From an uncultured Rhodoferax sp. (GTDB lineage Bacteria; Pseudomonadota; Gammaproteobacteria; Burkholderiales; Burkholderiaceae_C): 64,000 nt of DNA. Of this stretch, positions 16,025 through 25,246 are shown piece by piece. Location of the stretch: assembly GCF_946221635.1 (NCBI RefSeq), contig NZ_CAMIHB010000013.1, positions 1 through 64,000 on the forward strand, given 5' to 3'. How positions within the stretch are numbered: position 1 is the stretch's first letter; every line of letters starts with the position of its first letter. The notes beneath the pieces are model-generated. The model was not told the DNA's origin, made no database searches, and saw only the letters and a list, made by a program, of their open reading frames with translations. The position numbers were made by a program, and so were the translations under genes.

Positions 16025-16773
16025 AGGCTTTGAATGTCGAGCATCATCTGCCGCGTGCGCAGCGTCTTCACACCGCAATGGTAGTGCAGCAAGGCACGCA
16101 ACTGGGGCTTGAGTGCCCCCATCAGCTCAGCGCAGGCGCGCAGCGTGGTGGTGAAGGGCGTATGGTCCTGCAAGGCAGTGTGCAGGCGCAGCCAGTCGGC
16201 ACCGCGCAGGCTGGCCCTGTCTTCGGTATGCGCCTGGCGCAGGCCGCCTTCAGGCACGAGGACGTAAGACTCCTCGTCCTCCAATGGCGTGAGGGTCATG
16301 GTCTGCACATTGAGCGGAGGCAAAAACCCGACCTCGCGCAGCAGCAGCAGTTCAAAGGTCCGCAGCGCGCCCTGGAGCACCTCGTCGTGCTCGCTGGCAA
16401 TGATTTGCACCACGCGCGAATAAATGTCGAACAACGCCGCATGCGGGTCGTCACGTGCCAGGAGGGTCAGCAGCAGCTCATTCAGGTAGTAGCCCGAGAG
16501 CAACGCATCGCCTGTGGGCATCACATGGCCGCCCTGCCACTCGGCACTGCGCAGCGTGCGGATCTCGGCATCACCGCCATAGGCCACATGCAAAGGCTGC
16601 AGCGGCAACAGGATGGGACGGAAGCTGGAGGTCGGCTTCTTGGCCCCCTTGGCCACCAGGGCGATGCGCCCGTAATGGCGGGTGAACACTTCCAGAATCA
16701 GGCTGGACTCGCTCCAGTCGTAGCGGTGCAGCACATACGCGGGCTCGTCGGCAATGCGTTTATTCGTAGCCAA
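16021..16773 (-). CDS. recO: DNA repair protein RecO
   Basis: A 250-residue recombination mediator that helps load RecA in the RecFOR pathway. The N-terminal OB fold reads 'AYVLHRYDWSESSLILEVFTRHYGRIALVAKGAKK' over residues 12-46, very like E. coli RecO. The start is TTG at 16773, overlapping the end of era by 14 bp; no in-frame ATG lies nearby, so translation probably depends on coupling to era. The stop overlaps pdxJ. The gene order era-recO-pdxJ-acpS is conserved in proteobacteria. Confidence 0.93.
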   Translation of the reverse strand: MATNKRIADEPAYVLHRYDWSESSLILEVFTRHYGRIALVAKGAKKPTSSFRPILLPLQPLHVAYGGDAEIRTLRSAEWQGGHVMPTGDALLSGYYLNELLLTLLARDDPHAALFDIYSRVVQIIASEHDEVLQGALRTFELLLLREVGFLPPLNVQTMTLTPLEDEESYVLVPEGGLRQAHTEDRASLRGADWLRLHTALQDHTPFTTTLRACAELMGALKPQLRALLHYHCGVKTLRTRQMMLDIQSL

Positions 16774-17815
16774 AGCTGCGCACCCGCGCTTCGTCGTCGG
16801 CCCAACCGGAGCGCACTTTCACCCACAGCTCCAGAAACACCTTGGCATCGGCCAGCTTTTCCAGCTCTACACGGGTTTCCATGCCGATGCGCTTGATGCG
16901 CTCGCCCTTGTCACCAATGACCATGGCCTTGTGGCCGTCGCGCTCGACCACGATGGTGGCGGCTATGCGCAACAGGCGCTTCTGGCCTTTCTTCTGCGGC
17001 GCCTCTTCCTCGAACTTGTCGATGACCACCGTGGAGGTGTAGGGCAGCTCGTCGCCGGTCAGGCGGAACAGCTTTTCGCGCACCAGTTCGCTGGCCAGGA
17101 ATTTTTCGCTGCGGTCCGTCAGCTCGTCTTCGGAATACCACCAGGCCTGTTCGGGCAGGAACTTCTCACAGAGGGCCAGCAGGCGCTCCACATCCTTGGG
17201 ATTTTTCGCCGACAGGGGAATCAACTCTGCAAACTTGGCACGTGCCTGCATGGCCTGCAGCCAGGGCGCCAGGCTGGCGCGCTCTTTCACATGGTCCAGC
17301 TTGTTGGCCACCAGCACCACCGGGATGCCCTCGCCCAGCAGCTTGAGCACCTTTTCGTCCGCCGGGGTAAAGCTGCCCGCCTCGACGACAAAGAGCACCA
17401 GGTCCACATCGGCGACCGCGCCCTGCACCGCCTTGTTCAGCGACTTGTTGAGCGCATTGCCGTGGATGGTCTGGAAGCCGGGCGTATCCACGAACACGAA
17501 CTGGGTCTGCCCCTCAGTGCGCATACCGGTGATACGGTGGCGCGTGGTTTGCGCCTTGCGCGAGGTGATGCTGATCTTCTGTCCCACCAGGGCATTCAGC
17601 AGCGTAGACTTGCCCACATTGGGCTTGCCCACAATGGCCACCAGACCACAGCGCTGGTCTTCGGCAGTGTCGCCGGGCTGGGCCAGTTTGGGCGTGCTCT
17701 TGAGCAGGCCTTCAAGCATGGCATCCAGATTGTCCTGCACCGGCGCTTGAGGGGCTTTTTGGCCTTCGCCCTCCGTGGAATCTGCGCGAGCAGCTACTTT
17801 TTTAGGAGCATTCAT
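16760..17815 (-). CDS. era: GTPase Era with repeat-encoded N-terminal extension
   Basis: A 351-residue GTPase that binds the 3' end of 16S rRNA during 30S assembly. The G domain has GKPNVGKST (G1), VDTPGFQ (G3) and NKLD (G4); the C-terminal KH domain includes 'VIGDKGERIKRIGMETRVEL'. E. coli Era begins its G domain about 10 residues from the start, whereas here about 55 residues precede it. Roughly the first 20 codons (MNAPKKVAARADSTEGEGQK) match a copy of the dispersed repeat. The ATG at 17815 overlaps the rnc stop (ATGA). Function should be normal since the extension precedes the G domain. Confidence 0.95.
   Translation of the reverse strand: MNAPKKVAARADSTEGEGQKAPQAPVQDNLDAMLEGLLKSTPKLAQPGDTAEDQRCGLVAIVGKPNVGKSTLLNALVGQKISITSRKAQTTRHRITGMRTEGQTQFVFVDTPGFQTIHGNALNKSLNKAVQGAVADVDLVLFVVEAGSFTPADEKVLKLLGEGIPVVLVANKLDHVKERASLAPWLQAMQARAKFAELIPLSAKNPKDVERLLALCEKFLPEQAWWYSEDELTDRSEKFLASELVREKLFRLTGDELPYTSTVVIDKFEEEAPQKKGQKRLLRIAATIVVERDGHKAMVIGDKGERIKRIGMETRVELEKLADAKVFLELWVKVRSGWADDEARVRSFGYE
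17745..17809 (+). repeat. Dispersed AGCAGCTA repeat, copy 4 (inside era)
   Basis: Core at 17781-17809 (TCTGCGCGAGCAGCTACTTT, then TTTAGGAGC), with the left flank GGGGCTTTTTGGCC still recognisable. It encodes, on the minus strand, about residues 3-22 of Era. Confidence 0.82.
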
Positions 17816-18498
17816 GGTTTGACCCTTGCTTTGATGGTTTGCAGCATGGCTGCTGCAGCCGCCTGTTCGCCGGCCCGGCGCGAACCGCCAATGCCGCGCT
17901 CGGACAGGCGCAACTCCGGAATCGCGCACTCCACATCGAAACTCTGCTTGTGGGCTGCACCGACGGTGGCCACCACCGTGTACAGCGGCAATTTCATTTT
18001 GCGGCCCTGCAGCCACTCCTGCAACTCGGTTTTCGGGTCCTTGCCGATGGCCGCCATCTGCGGGTTGATCTCCACGGCTTCATACAGGCGATGCACCAGG
18101 GCCTGGGCCTGGGCAAAACCGGCGTCCAGGTACACGGCGCCAATGATGGCTTCCAGCGCATCGGCCAGGATGGAGGCCCGCTTGGGGCCACCGGAGCGCA
18201 TTTCTCCTTCGCCCAGGCGCAAGAGATCAGGCAGGCCCAGGCCCAACGCCAGCTGGTGCAGGGTGTCCTGTTTGACCAGGTTGGCCCGCACCCGCGACAA
18301 ATCGCCTTCAGGCAAGGCGCCCAGTCGCGCATACAGGAGGTCGGAAATGGCCAGACCGAGAACCGAATCGCCCAGAAACTCCAGGCGTTCGTAGTGGTCC
18401 GAGGAGAAGCTGCGGTGGGTCAACGCCCGCTGCAGCAGGGAAACATTCGAAAACAGGTGCTGCAGCCGCTGCTGCAGTGCGCTTAAACCATCTGCCAC
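17812..18498 (-). CDS. rnc: Ribonuclease III
   Basis: A 228-residue double-strand-specific endoribonuclease for rRNA and mRNA processing. The RNase III signature ERLEFLGDSVLGLAISDLL is at residues 37-55 (acidic residues Glu40 and Asp44), and the second metal-binding segment 'DALEAIIGAVYLDAG' is at about 113-127. A dsRNA-binding domain follows (about 155-225). Translation starts with GTG 18498, 1 bp after the stop of the DUF4845 gene. The stop overlaps era. The lepB-rnc-era arrangement matches E. coli. Confidence 0.97.
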   Translation of the reverse strand: MADGLSALQQRLQHLFSNVSLLQRALTHRSFSSDHYERLEFLGDSVLGLAISDLLYARLGALPEGDLSRVRANLVKQDTLHQLALGLGLPDLLRLGEGEMRSGGPKRASILADALEAIIGAVYLDAGFAQAQALVHRLYEAVEINPQMAAIGKDPKTELQEWLQGRKMKLPLYTVVATVGAAHKQSFDVECAIPELRLSERGIGGSRRAGEQAAAAAMLQTIKARVKP

Positions 18499-18499
18499 G

Positions 18500-18853
18500 T
18501 TATTTGGATTGCCCGGTGTATTTGAGGGTCAGAAAGGCAGGACCGGCCAGATGGATTTCACGCTCGTAAGCGAACGACACAACAACTTTGTCCCCTTGCT
18601 TACCCACTTCAAGGTCCTTGCCCTTAATCGACGTGATGTTGTCGATCTCGGTAGCCTTGTCAAAGATGGAGCGCACTTCCACCACCGATTGCCCAGCGGC
18701 GGCACGTTGCACTGCCTTCTGGATGGCCATGAACTCCACCACGGTCGGAAACACCTGCGCGGCCACCACGCCGGCCATGGCCAACACACCGCCGACAAAC
18801 AGCAGGCCGATGAAAGAAATGCCGCGTTGGCTGGATTTGCTCTTGACCGTCAT
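18500..18853 (-). CDS. DUF4845 pilin-like membrane protein
   Basis: A 117-residue protein with a short basic N-terminus, 'QRGISFIGLLFVGGVLAMAGVVAAQVFPTVVEF' as a single membrane helix (about residues 8-40), and a periplasmic domain. The helix with nearby Gly/Ser resembles a type IV prepilin-like N-terminus. DUF4845 genes regularly sit between lepB and rnc in beta- and gammaproteobacteria; a link to LepB is suggested by context only. The ATG at 18853 is chosen because it gives the expected MTVKSKSSQRG start. It lies 34 bp after lepB. Confidence 0.88.
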   Translation of the reverse strand: MTVKSKSSQRGISFIGLLFVGGVLAMAGVVAAQVFPTVVEFMAIQKAVQRAAAGQSVVEVRSIFDKATEIDNITSIKGKDLEVGKQGDKVVVSFAYEREIHLAGPAFLTLKYTGQSK

Positions 18854-18887
18854 AGTCCTGTCCCTACCCGATAGTTTGGTTGCTGAC

Positions 18888-19853
18888 TCAGTTGAAACCG
18901 CCAATGCGCTTGAGGTTGCCGAAATTCATCCAGACAAAGAAGGCCTTGCCCACGATGTTCTGGTCTGGCACAAAGCCCCAGTAGCGCGAATCCAGCGAAT
19001 TATCGCGATTGTCACCCATCATGAAATAGTGGCCTTCCGGCACCTTGCAGGTCACACCTTCCACGGTGTAGTTGCAGGCTTCAAAGCCCTCGAACCGGTC
19101 CGCACCGGGCACAAAAGCCGGCACCCGCGGGTCGTTGAGGATGCGGTGCTTCTTCTCGCCCACGGTTTCCTCAAATTGCTTCAGGATGCGCGTGGAATCC
19201 TCGTCGAAGAACTCCGGCACCGACGTGGTCGGCACAGGCTGCCCGTTCACGGTCAGGCGCTTGTTGAGGTAGGCCACCGTGTCACCCGGCACACCAATCA
19301 CGCGCTTGATGTAGTCCTGGCTGGGTTTGGGCGGGTAGCGAAACACCATCACATCGCCGCGTTGCGGCTTGTTGCCTTCAGTGATCTTGGTATTGAGCAC
19401 CGGCAGACGGATGCCATAGGTGAACTTGTTCACCAGGATCAGGTCCCCCACCAACAGGGTCGGAATCATGGAGCCCGAAGGGATCCGGAACGGCTCAAAC
19501 AGGAAGGAGCGCAACAGGAACACCACGATGATCACCGGGAACAGACCGGCCGTCCAATCCAGCCACCAGGGCTGCATGAGCAAACGGACCTTGGCCTCGC
19601 TGATATCCCCGTCCACCTGCTGGATGCCCTGCTTCTGCAATTCGGCCCGGCGCTGCGCATCGTTGGCCTCCAGCGCGGCGACCGCCCGCTGCCGCTGCGG
19701 CAGGAAGTAAAAGCGTTCACCCAGCCAGTACGCCCCCGTCACCACCGACGCCAGAAACAACAGCAGGGCGAAATTGCCTTCGACCAGACCGAAATACCAG
19801 GAACCCGCATAGAGCCCGAATGCCGCCAGCACGGCCGCTGTCAAGGCCGGCAT
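18888..19853 (-). CDS. lepB: Signal peptidase I
   Basis: A 321-residue inner-membrane serine protease that cleaves Sec and Tat signal peptides. Two N-terminal membrane helices come first (about residues 4-22 and 27-45), with another near 104-118. The catalytic Ser128 lies in PSGSMIPTL and Lys183 in DYIKRVIGVPGD; box E 'GHYFMMGDNRDNSLDSRYWG' is near residue 275. The start overlaps the lepA stop by one base (TGATG). The order lepA-lepB is widely conserved. Confidence 0.97.
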   Translation of the reverse strand: MPALTAAVLAAFGLYAGSWYFGLVEGNFALLLFLASVVTGAYWLGERFYFLPQRQRAVAALEANDAQRRAELQKQGIQQVDGDISEAKVRLLMQPWWLDWTAGLFPVIIVVFLLRSFLFEPFRIPSGSMIPTLLVGDLILVNKFTYGIRLPVLNTKITEGNKPQRGDVMVFRYPPKPSQDYIKRVIGVPGDTVAYLNKRLTVNGQPVPTTSVPEFFDEDSTRILKQFEETVGEKKHRILNDPRVPAFVPGADRFEGFEACNYTVEGVTCKVPEGHYFMMGDNRDNSLDSRYWGFVPDQNIVGKAFFVWMNFGNLKRIGGFN

Positions 19854-21664
19854 CAGTCTTCCACCTGCAAAATGGCCAGGAAGGCTTCCTGGGGAACCTC
19901 TACCGATCCGATCTGTTTCATGCGTTTCTTGCCTGCTTTTTGTTTCTCGAGGAGCTTGCGCTTGCGGGTGATGTCACCGCCGTAGCACTTGGCCAGCACG
20001 TTCTTGCGCAGCGCTTTGATTGTCTCACGCGCAATGATGTTGGCACCGATGGCCGCCTGGATCGCCACGTCATACATCTGGCGTGAAATGATTTCGCGCA
20101 TCTTCGCCACCACAGCCCGGCCGCGGAACGCAGACTGGCTGCGGTGCACAATGATGGACAGGGCATCGACCTTGTCGCCGTTGAGCAGGATATCGACCTT
20201 GACAACGTCAGAGGCACGGTACTCCTTGAACTCGTAGTCCATGGAGGCGTAGCCGCGGCTCACGCTCTTGAGCTTGTCAAAGAAGTCCAGCACGATCTCG
20301 CCCAAGGGCATCTCGTAGGTCAGCACCACCTGGCGGCCTTTGTAAGCCATGTTCATCTGGATACCGCGCTTCTGGTTGGCCAGGGTCATGACCACGCCTA
20401 CGTATTCCTGCGGCATATAGAGGTGGACCGTCACGATAGGCTCGCGGATTTCAGCCGTCTTGCCGATCTCGGGCATCTTGGAGGGGTTCTCCACCATGAT
20501 GACTTCCCCATCGCTCTTCATCACCTCATAGACCACGCTCGGTGCGGTGGTGATCAGGTCCTGGTCGAACTCGCGCTCCAGGCGTTCCTGCACGATCTCC
20601 ATGTGCAACAGGCCCAGGAAGCCGCAACGAAATCCAAAACCCAGCGCTTGCGAGACTTCGGGTTCGTAATGCAAGGAGGCATCGTTGAGCTTGAGCTTTT
20701 CCAGTGCGTCACGCAAGGAGTCGTATTCGCTGGCCTCGGTCGGGTACAGACCGGCAAACACCTGGGGCTGGATTTCCTTGAAGCCTGGCAAGGGTTCGGT
20801 AGCCGTAAAAGCGGCACCACCAGTCCCCGCCTTGACCAGCGTCACCGTATCCCCCACCTTGGCGGCCTGCAGTTCCTTGATGCCGGCAATGATGTAACCC
20901 ACCTCGCCCGCTTCCAGCGATTCGCGCGGCTGGTTGGCCGGCGTGAACACGCCCAGCTTCTCGGCGTTGTAGGTGGCACCGGTCGCCATCATCTTGATGC
21001 GCTCACCCTTGGCCAGACGACCATCCACCACACGGACCAGCATCACCACACCGACATAGCTGTCAAACCAGCTGTCGATGATCATGGCACGCAAGGCGGC
21101 GTCGGGTGCACCACGCGGGGCGGGCACCTTGGCCACAATCATTTCCAGGATCTCGTCCACCCCCATGCCACTCTTGGCTGAGCATGGAATCGCCTCCGAA
21201 GCATCGATACCGATCACGTCTTCAATCTCGGCCTTGGCGGCATCGGGGTCGGCCTGCGGCAGGTCCATCTTGTTGAGCACCGGCAGCACCTCCACACCGA
21301 GGTCCAGCGCGGTGTAGCAGTTGGCCACGGTCTGCGCTTCCACACCCTGCGAAGCATCAACCACCAGCAATGCGCCTTCGCATGCCGACAGCGAACGACT
21401 CACTTCATAAGAGAAGTCCACATGCCCGGGCGTATCGATGAGATTGAGGTTGTAGACATGGCCATCCTTGGCCTTGTACTGCAGTGCTGCGGTCTGCGCC
21501 TTGATGGTTATCCCACGCTCTTTCTCGATGTCCATCGAGTCCAGCACCTGCGCTTCCATCTCGCGCGCTTCCAGTCCTCCGCAGCGCTGGATCAAACGAT
21601 CCGCCAACGTGGATTTGCCGTGGTCAATGTGGGCAATGATGGAGAAGTTTCTGATGTGATTCAT
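19853..21664 (-). CDS. lepA: Elongation factor 4 (LepA)
   Basis: A 603-residue translational GTPase that affects ribosome assembly, initiation and translocation. The N-terminal G domain has AHIDHGKSTLADRL (G1), 'DTPGHVDFSYEV' (G3) and 'NKMDLPQADP' (G4). The LepA-specific C-terminal domain ends with 'GGDITRKRKLLEKQKAGKKRMK'. ATG 21664 is preferred; a TTG one codon earlier would also be in frame. A minus-strand terminator lies about 45 bp upstream, so lepA should have its own promoter. It heads the operon down to acpS. Confidence 0.98.
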   Translation of the reverse strand: MNHIRNFSIIAHIDHGKSTLADRLIQRCGGLEAREMEAQVLDSMDIEKERGITIKAQTAALQYKAKDGHVYNLNLIDTPGHVDFSYEVSRSLSACEGALLVVDASQGVEAQTVANCYTALDLGVEVLPVLNKMDLPQADPDAAKAEIEDVIGIDASEAIPCSAKSGMGVDEILEMIVAKVPAPRGAPDAALRAMIIDSWFDSYVGVVMLVRVVDGRLAKGERIKMMATGATYNAEKLGVFTPANQPRESLEAGEVGYIIAGIKELQAAKVGDTVTLVKAGTGGAAFTATEPLPGFKEIQPQVFAGLYPTEASEYDSLRDALEKLKLNDASLHYEPEVSQALGFGFRCGFLGLLHMEIVQERLEREFDQDLITTAPSVVYEVMKSDGEVIMVENPSKMPEIGKTAEIREPIVTVHLYMPQEYVGVVMTLANQKRGIQMNMAYKGRQVVLTYEMPLGEIVLDFFDKLKSVSRGYASMDYEFKEYRASDVVKVDILLNGDKVDALSIIVHRSQSAFRGRAVVAKMREIISRQMYDVAIQAAIGANIIARETIKALRKNVLAKCYGGDITRKRKLLEKQKAGKKRMKQIGSVEVPQEAFLAILQVED

Positions 21665-21705
21665 CAAGGGAGCGCTTCAAGTGATTGAATTAAAACGAGC
21701 AGACA

Positions 21706-21739
21706 AGAAAAAAGGGCGCATCGTGAGACGACGCGCCCT
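21706..21739 (-). terminator. Rho-independent terminator upstream of lepA
   Basis: Hairpin AGGGCGC-A-TCGT / ACGA-C-GCGCCCT with a 3-nt loop. On the minus strand it is followed by TTTTTT. It would stop transcripts arriving from the mucD side, or a short transcript made in the intergenic region, just before lepA. Confidence 0.8.
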
Positions 21740-22138
21740 GAACCAACAATCTTTGGCAACTGCGATAGTTGGAAGCCCATTGTAGGCAAAAAGTCCAGAG
21801 TGCACAGCCCAAAAAACCCGATTCAGGGAGAGTTGCGACACCGCAACAGAAAACTTATCAACAACTTATTAACAAAAATTATTCAGAGGCCTTGGACAAC
21901 ATGTGGGAGAGTTGTGGAGCAACTGTGGGGCACTTCGCTCCGTCTCATATGATGGACTTTGCCGTCCCACATATATCCATTGCCTTCCGTAGGCGGCCCA
22001 TATTCTAACCAAAGCTTTAAATAACTTAGGTTAGTTAGTGACTGCCAACATAAGGCCCTCGCGCGGAGGAGGCGGAAGAAATAAATTTTCTCCCGCGACA
22101 ACCCCAAATCCAACTGCGGTTTAGGGTCTTGCCCGCCC
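21740..22138. other. AT-rich 400-bp gap between mucD and lepA, no convincing gene
   Basis: This stretch is clearly richer in A/T than its surroundings (for example 21850-21890 and 21990-22090). It contains an imperfect hairpin around 21946-21974 (CATATGATGGAC…GTCCCACATAT) and two DnaA-box-like 9-mers (TTATCAACA 21855-21863, TTATTAACA 21866-21874). TACAAT on the minus strand near 21781-21786 sits about 45 bp before the terminator. The open frames here look random in composition. A small non-coding transcript ending at the terminator is possible but not shown. Confidence 0.45.
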
Positions 22139-23608
22139 TCAGCGGCCGGGACGGATCACCGCGTACTGCGTCCAATCCCCACGACGGAAGAGCACATTGA
22201 GCGGCTTGGATTTATCCTGCTTGGCCAGCGCCGCCTCAAACTCCTTCACATTCGCCACTTCCACATTGGCGACCTGGGTAATGAGATCACCTTCCCGCAG
22301 ACCCGCGCGGGCTGCCGCATCGCTTGCCGACTCCACGCGTACACCGCCTTTGACGCCAGCTTCCTTCTTCTGCGCATCCGTCAGGTCCACCACGTTCAAA
22401 CCCAAGCCCTGGGCCGCACTGGACGCGCGCGGCTTCTCCTCCTTGCCTGCGGCCTTGGCGACGGGCTTTTCGCTTTCCAGTTCAGCAATCACCACACTGA
22501 GTTCCTTGCTGCTGCCCCGGCGGAACACTGTCAAGCTGCTGCGGGTTCCAGGTTTCGTGCCACCAACTGCGCGCGGCAAGTCGCTGGATTTCTCGATGAC
22601 TTTGCCGTCAAACTTGGTAATGATGTCCCCCGCCTCTACGCCCGCCTTCTCCGCAGGTGAGCCAGACTCCACACCACGCACCAAAGCCCCCACCGGCTTG
22701 CCCAGGCCAATGGACTCGGCCACTTCCTTGCTCACCTGATCAATCTGAACACCAATGCGCCCCCGGGTAACCCGGCCATTGCTGCGCAATTGATCGCTCA
22801 CCCGTACCGCCTCATCCATGGGGATGGAGAAGGAGATACCCATGGAGCCACCGGAACGGGAATAGATCTGGCTGTTGATGCCCACCACCTCGCCGCGCAT
22901 ATTGATCAGCGGACCGCCGGAATTCCCGGGGTTGATGGCCACATCCGTCTGAATGAAAGGCAGGTAATCGCCCGTATCGCGCTGCTTGGCGCTCACAATG
23001 CCAGCGGTCACCGTGTTATCCAGTCCAAAGGGGGAACCAATGGCCATGACCCATTCCCCCACACGCAGGCGACTCACATCTCCCACCTTCACGGCAGGCA
23101 AACCCGAGGCATCGATTTTGACCACCGCCACATCGGTGCGCTTGTCGGCACCAATGATGCGGGCCTTGAACTCGCGCTTGTCGGTCAGCGTCACCAGCAC
23201 CTCATCAGCATCCTCGATCACATGGGCATTCGTCATGATCACCCCATCCGAGGTGAGGATGAAGCCCGATCCCACACCACGCGGCTGCGCCTCCTCCTGC
23301 GGTTGCGGACGGTTCTGACGCGGGGCCTGGCGCGGTATGTTGGGAATCGGCAAGCCAAAACGCCGGAAGAACTCCAGCATTTCCTCTTCATTCGGAGCGC
23401 CAGCCTGCGCCCGCGGACTCACTTTTTCCAACGTACGGATATTCACCACCGAAGGCCCCACCTGATCCACCAGATCGGTGAAATCCGGCAGTCCGCGCAC
23501 AGCCTGTGCATGGGCCGGCACCATCGGTGCCAATGCGCCCAAAGCAGCCACGCCCAAGGTGGCAGCAAGCCACAGAGTACGCCAAGATTTCAGTTGCATC
23601 ACGTGCAT
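22139..23608 (-). CDS. mucD: Periplasmic DegQ/MucD-type serine endoprotease
   Basis: A 489-residue HtrA-family protease/chaperone that degrades misfolded envelope proteins. A signal peptide (about residues 1-35, ending AHA) precedes the trypsin-like domain with His129 (MTNAHV), Asp159 (KRTDVAVVKI) and Ser230 (NPGNSGGPL), then two PDZ domains (about 285-380 and 400-485). The start at 23608 has AAGGGG about 8 bp upstream. It is the last gene of rpoE-mucA-mucB-mucD, the arrangement of the P. aeruginosa algU cluster. Expression is likely under RpoE control. Confidence 0.95.
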   Translation of the reverse strand: MHVMQLKSWRTLWLAATLGVAALGALAPMVPAHAQAVRGLPDFTDLVDQVGPSVVNIRTLEKVSPRAQAGAPNEEEMLEFFRRFGLPIPNIPRQAPRQNRPQPQEEAQPRGVGSGFILTSDGVIMTNAHVIEDADEVLVTLTDKREFKARIIGADKRTDVAVVKIDASGLPAVKVGDVSRLRVGEWVMAIGSPFGLDNTVTAGIVSAKQRDTGDYLPFIQTDVAINPGNSGGPLINMRGEVVGINSQIYSRSGGSMGISFSIPMDEAVRVSDQLRSNGRVTRGRIGVQIDQVSKEVAESIGLGKPVGALVRGVESGSPAEKAGVEAGDIITKFDGKVIEKSSDLPRAVGGTKPGTRSSLTVFRRGSSKELSVVIAELESEKPVAKAAGKEEKPRASSAAQGLGLNVVDLTDAQKKEAGVKGGVRVESASDAAARAGLREGDLITQVANVEVANVKEFEAALAKQDKSKPLNVLFRRGDWTQYAVIRPGR

Positions 23609-23680
23609 TGTGTTTTCCCCTTTTGTCAGATTGTCAGATCTCGATCCGCCATGAACGTACGGGCAATGGCATCCGATGAC

Positions 23681-24664
23681 TTATTTTTTCCGCTCCAGCC
23701 CCTGGGCAAACAATGCCAATGTGGAGGCTGGTACCTCGCCGACGGCCGTAATCCACCAGCCATCCAGACGGCGGGTCTGCGTACGGGTCGCCCCGCCCAG
23801 GTCTGCCACGCCTTCCCGCACATGGCGTTTGGCGTCGAAGGCCTCCACAAACAAAGAGACCGTGGCCAGTCCATCCGAGAACATCCACTGCATGGTCTGC
23901 TCGCTGCGCCCCGAAGCACCCGCCAGCAGGGCCACGGGCCGTGTGTAGCAGCCCATGGGTTTGAAGCCCGGAACAGGCTTGCTCAAGTCCCAGCCCTGGG
24001 CCTTGGCCGTGGTCTTTTGCAGATCACGGCGCTCCACCCGGTAGCCATCGGTCGCAGCCATCATCTGCGCCAGCTTGGTTTTGCTCACAGGAGCATCCAA
24101 TTGCAATTCTGAGAAAGCCGCCTGCTCCAGCACCTTGCCCTCGGTATCCAGCGTCTGCAGTTGCACCACCAAGCCGGAGCGCTTTTCACTCCAGACGCGA
24201 TACCCGTAGCGGAGTGCGTCCTTGGGCACTAGCTGCACCACTTCGGCATCCAAGCCGGCAATGCGCTCATTGCCCACAGGCTTCATCCAATAGTGCTCCC
24301 CAATGTCGGCCGCGTTGGACTTGAGCAGATTGGGGAACAGCCCCAGGGACTCGCGGCTTTCGCTGACGGCCACCTTGGATTCGGGGAAGAAGGTCAGCAC
24401 CTCGTCATTGCGGCGGAAGGTGGCACGTGGTGTTCCACTCAGCGACTCCACGCGCTCCATCTGCACATCCCCATCGCAGACATGCCAGATACGGGCGCTG
24501 GCCATCTGCCCCGCTGCAGACACCACAAACGTCCCGGTGTAGGTGCGATGGCGCGACGCCTCATGCAGGCGCATGAGCCAGGCGTTGAGGCCAGACTCCT
24601 GCGCCCACAAGCACAGTGGCAGGCATGCCAGGCCCAAGGCCAGGAAGAAGCGCCGCAGTGTCAC
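23681..24664 (-). CDS. mucB: Periplasmic sigma-E regulator MucB/RseB
   Basis: A 327-residue protein with a signal peptide (MTLRRFFLALGLACLPLCLWAQ). The N-terminal lipid-sensing LolA-like domain includes 'RTYTGTFVVSAAGQMASARIWH', and the C-terminal MucB/RseB domain includes 'RRDLQKTTAKAQGWDLSKPVPGF' (regions only). RseB binds the periplasmic part of RseA/MucA and shields it from DegS cleavage until lipopolysaccharide or lipid signals arrive. Its start overlaps the end of mucA (ATGA at 24661-24664). It is followed by mucD after 72 bp. Confidence 0.93.
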   Translation of the reverse strand: MTLRRFFLALGLACLPLCLWAQESGLNAWLMRLHEASRHRTYTGTFVVSAAGQMASARIWHVCDGDVQMERVESLSGTPRATFRRNDEVLTFFPESKVAVSESRESLGLFPNLLKSNAADIGEHYWMKPVGNERIAGLDAEVVQLVPKDALRYGYRVWSEKRSGLVVQLQTLDTEGKVLEQAAFSELQLDAPVSKTKLAQMMAATDGYRVERRDLQKTTAKAQGWDLSKPVPGFKPMGCYTRPVALLAGASGRSEQTMQWMFSDGLATVSLFVEAFDAKRHVREGVADLGGATRTQTRRLDGWWITAVGEVPASTLALFAQGLERKK

Positions 24665-25233
24665 CGACCCGGCCTTTCAAAAGTGGCATTGCGCAAAAAG
24701 CCCGAAGGCATTTGCCAGGCCGAATGTCCCCCCATTTGCTGGTGGGCCGCCATCAGGGCGTCCAGCTCCGGGTCGCGCAGCATCACGGCCACACCCTCTG
24801 CACCCTGAACCGCCGCGGGGCCAGATGCCATTTGGGCAGTTGGAGCGGATACATCCGTTCGCCACAATCCCACCGACACCACCCCCAACAAGACCATCAA
24901 CGAAGCCCCGGCCATCCAGCGCCAGGCACCATTGGCAGCAACGGGGATCCGCGCCACCGCTGGCGCTACAACCGGGGGAACAGACTGCGGGTGGGTCACG
25001 ACGTTCTCGGCAAGTTTTTGCTCCAGACGTCCCCAGAAGGCCAGATCTGCAGGCTGAGGCGCGAGCGCCTCGCTGCGCAGCACATCGCCCGTCACGTGGT
25101 AAAGATGCCAATCATTGGCACCCGCGTCCTGCTGCGCCAATTCCTGCAGCAGCGCATCAAGTTCTGCAGCAGGCAGCTCTCCGTCCATCAGGGCGGAGAG
25201 GCGTTCGTTCAGTGGCTGCGTGTGCGTGCTCAT
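24661..25233 (-). CDS. mucA: Anti-sigma-E factor MucA/RseA
   Basis: A 190-residue single-pass membrane anti-sigma factor. The N-terminal cytoplasmic domain (NERLSALMDGELPAAELDAL, near residues 8-27) would bind RpoE. Tandem Ala/Val-rich linker residues lead to a membrane helix 'WMAGASLMVLLGVVSVGLW' (about 104-122), and the periplasmic tail would bind MucB. ATG 25233 is chosen because it gives the family-typical start and lies 13 bp after the rpoE stop. Regulated proteolysis of this protein releases RpoE. Confidence 0.93.
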   Translation of the reverse strand: MSTHTQPLNERLSALMDGELPAAELDALLQELAQQDAGANDWHLYHVTGDVLRSEALAPQPADLAFWGRLEQKLAENVVTHPQSVPPVVAPAVARIPVAANGAWRWMAGASLMVLLGVVSVGLWRTDVSAPTAQMASGPAAVQGAEGVAVMLRDPELDALMAAHQQMGGHSAWQMPSGFLRNATFERPGR

Positions 25234-25246
25234 AGAGATTCCATTC

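Noticed and set aside
21855..21874. Two DnaA-box-like 9-mers (TTATCAACA, TTATTAACA)
   Set aside because: Each differs from the consensus by at least one base, there are only two, and neither dnaA nor dnaN is near. Not taken as an origin.
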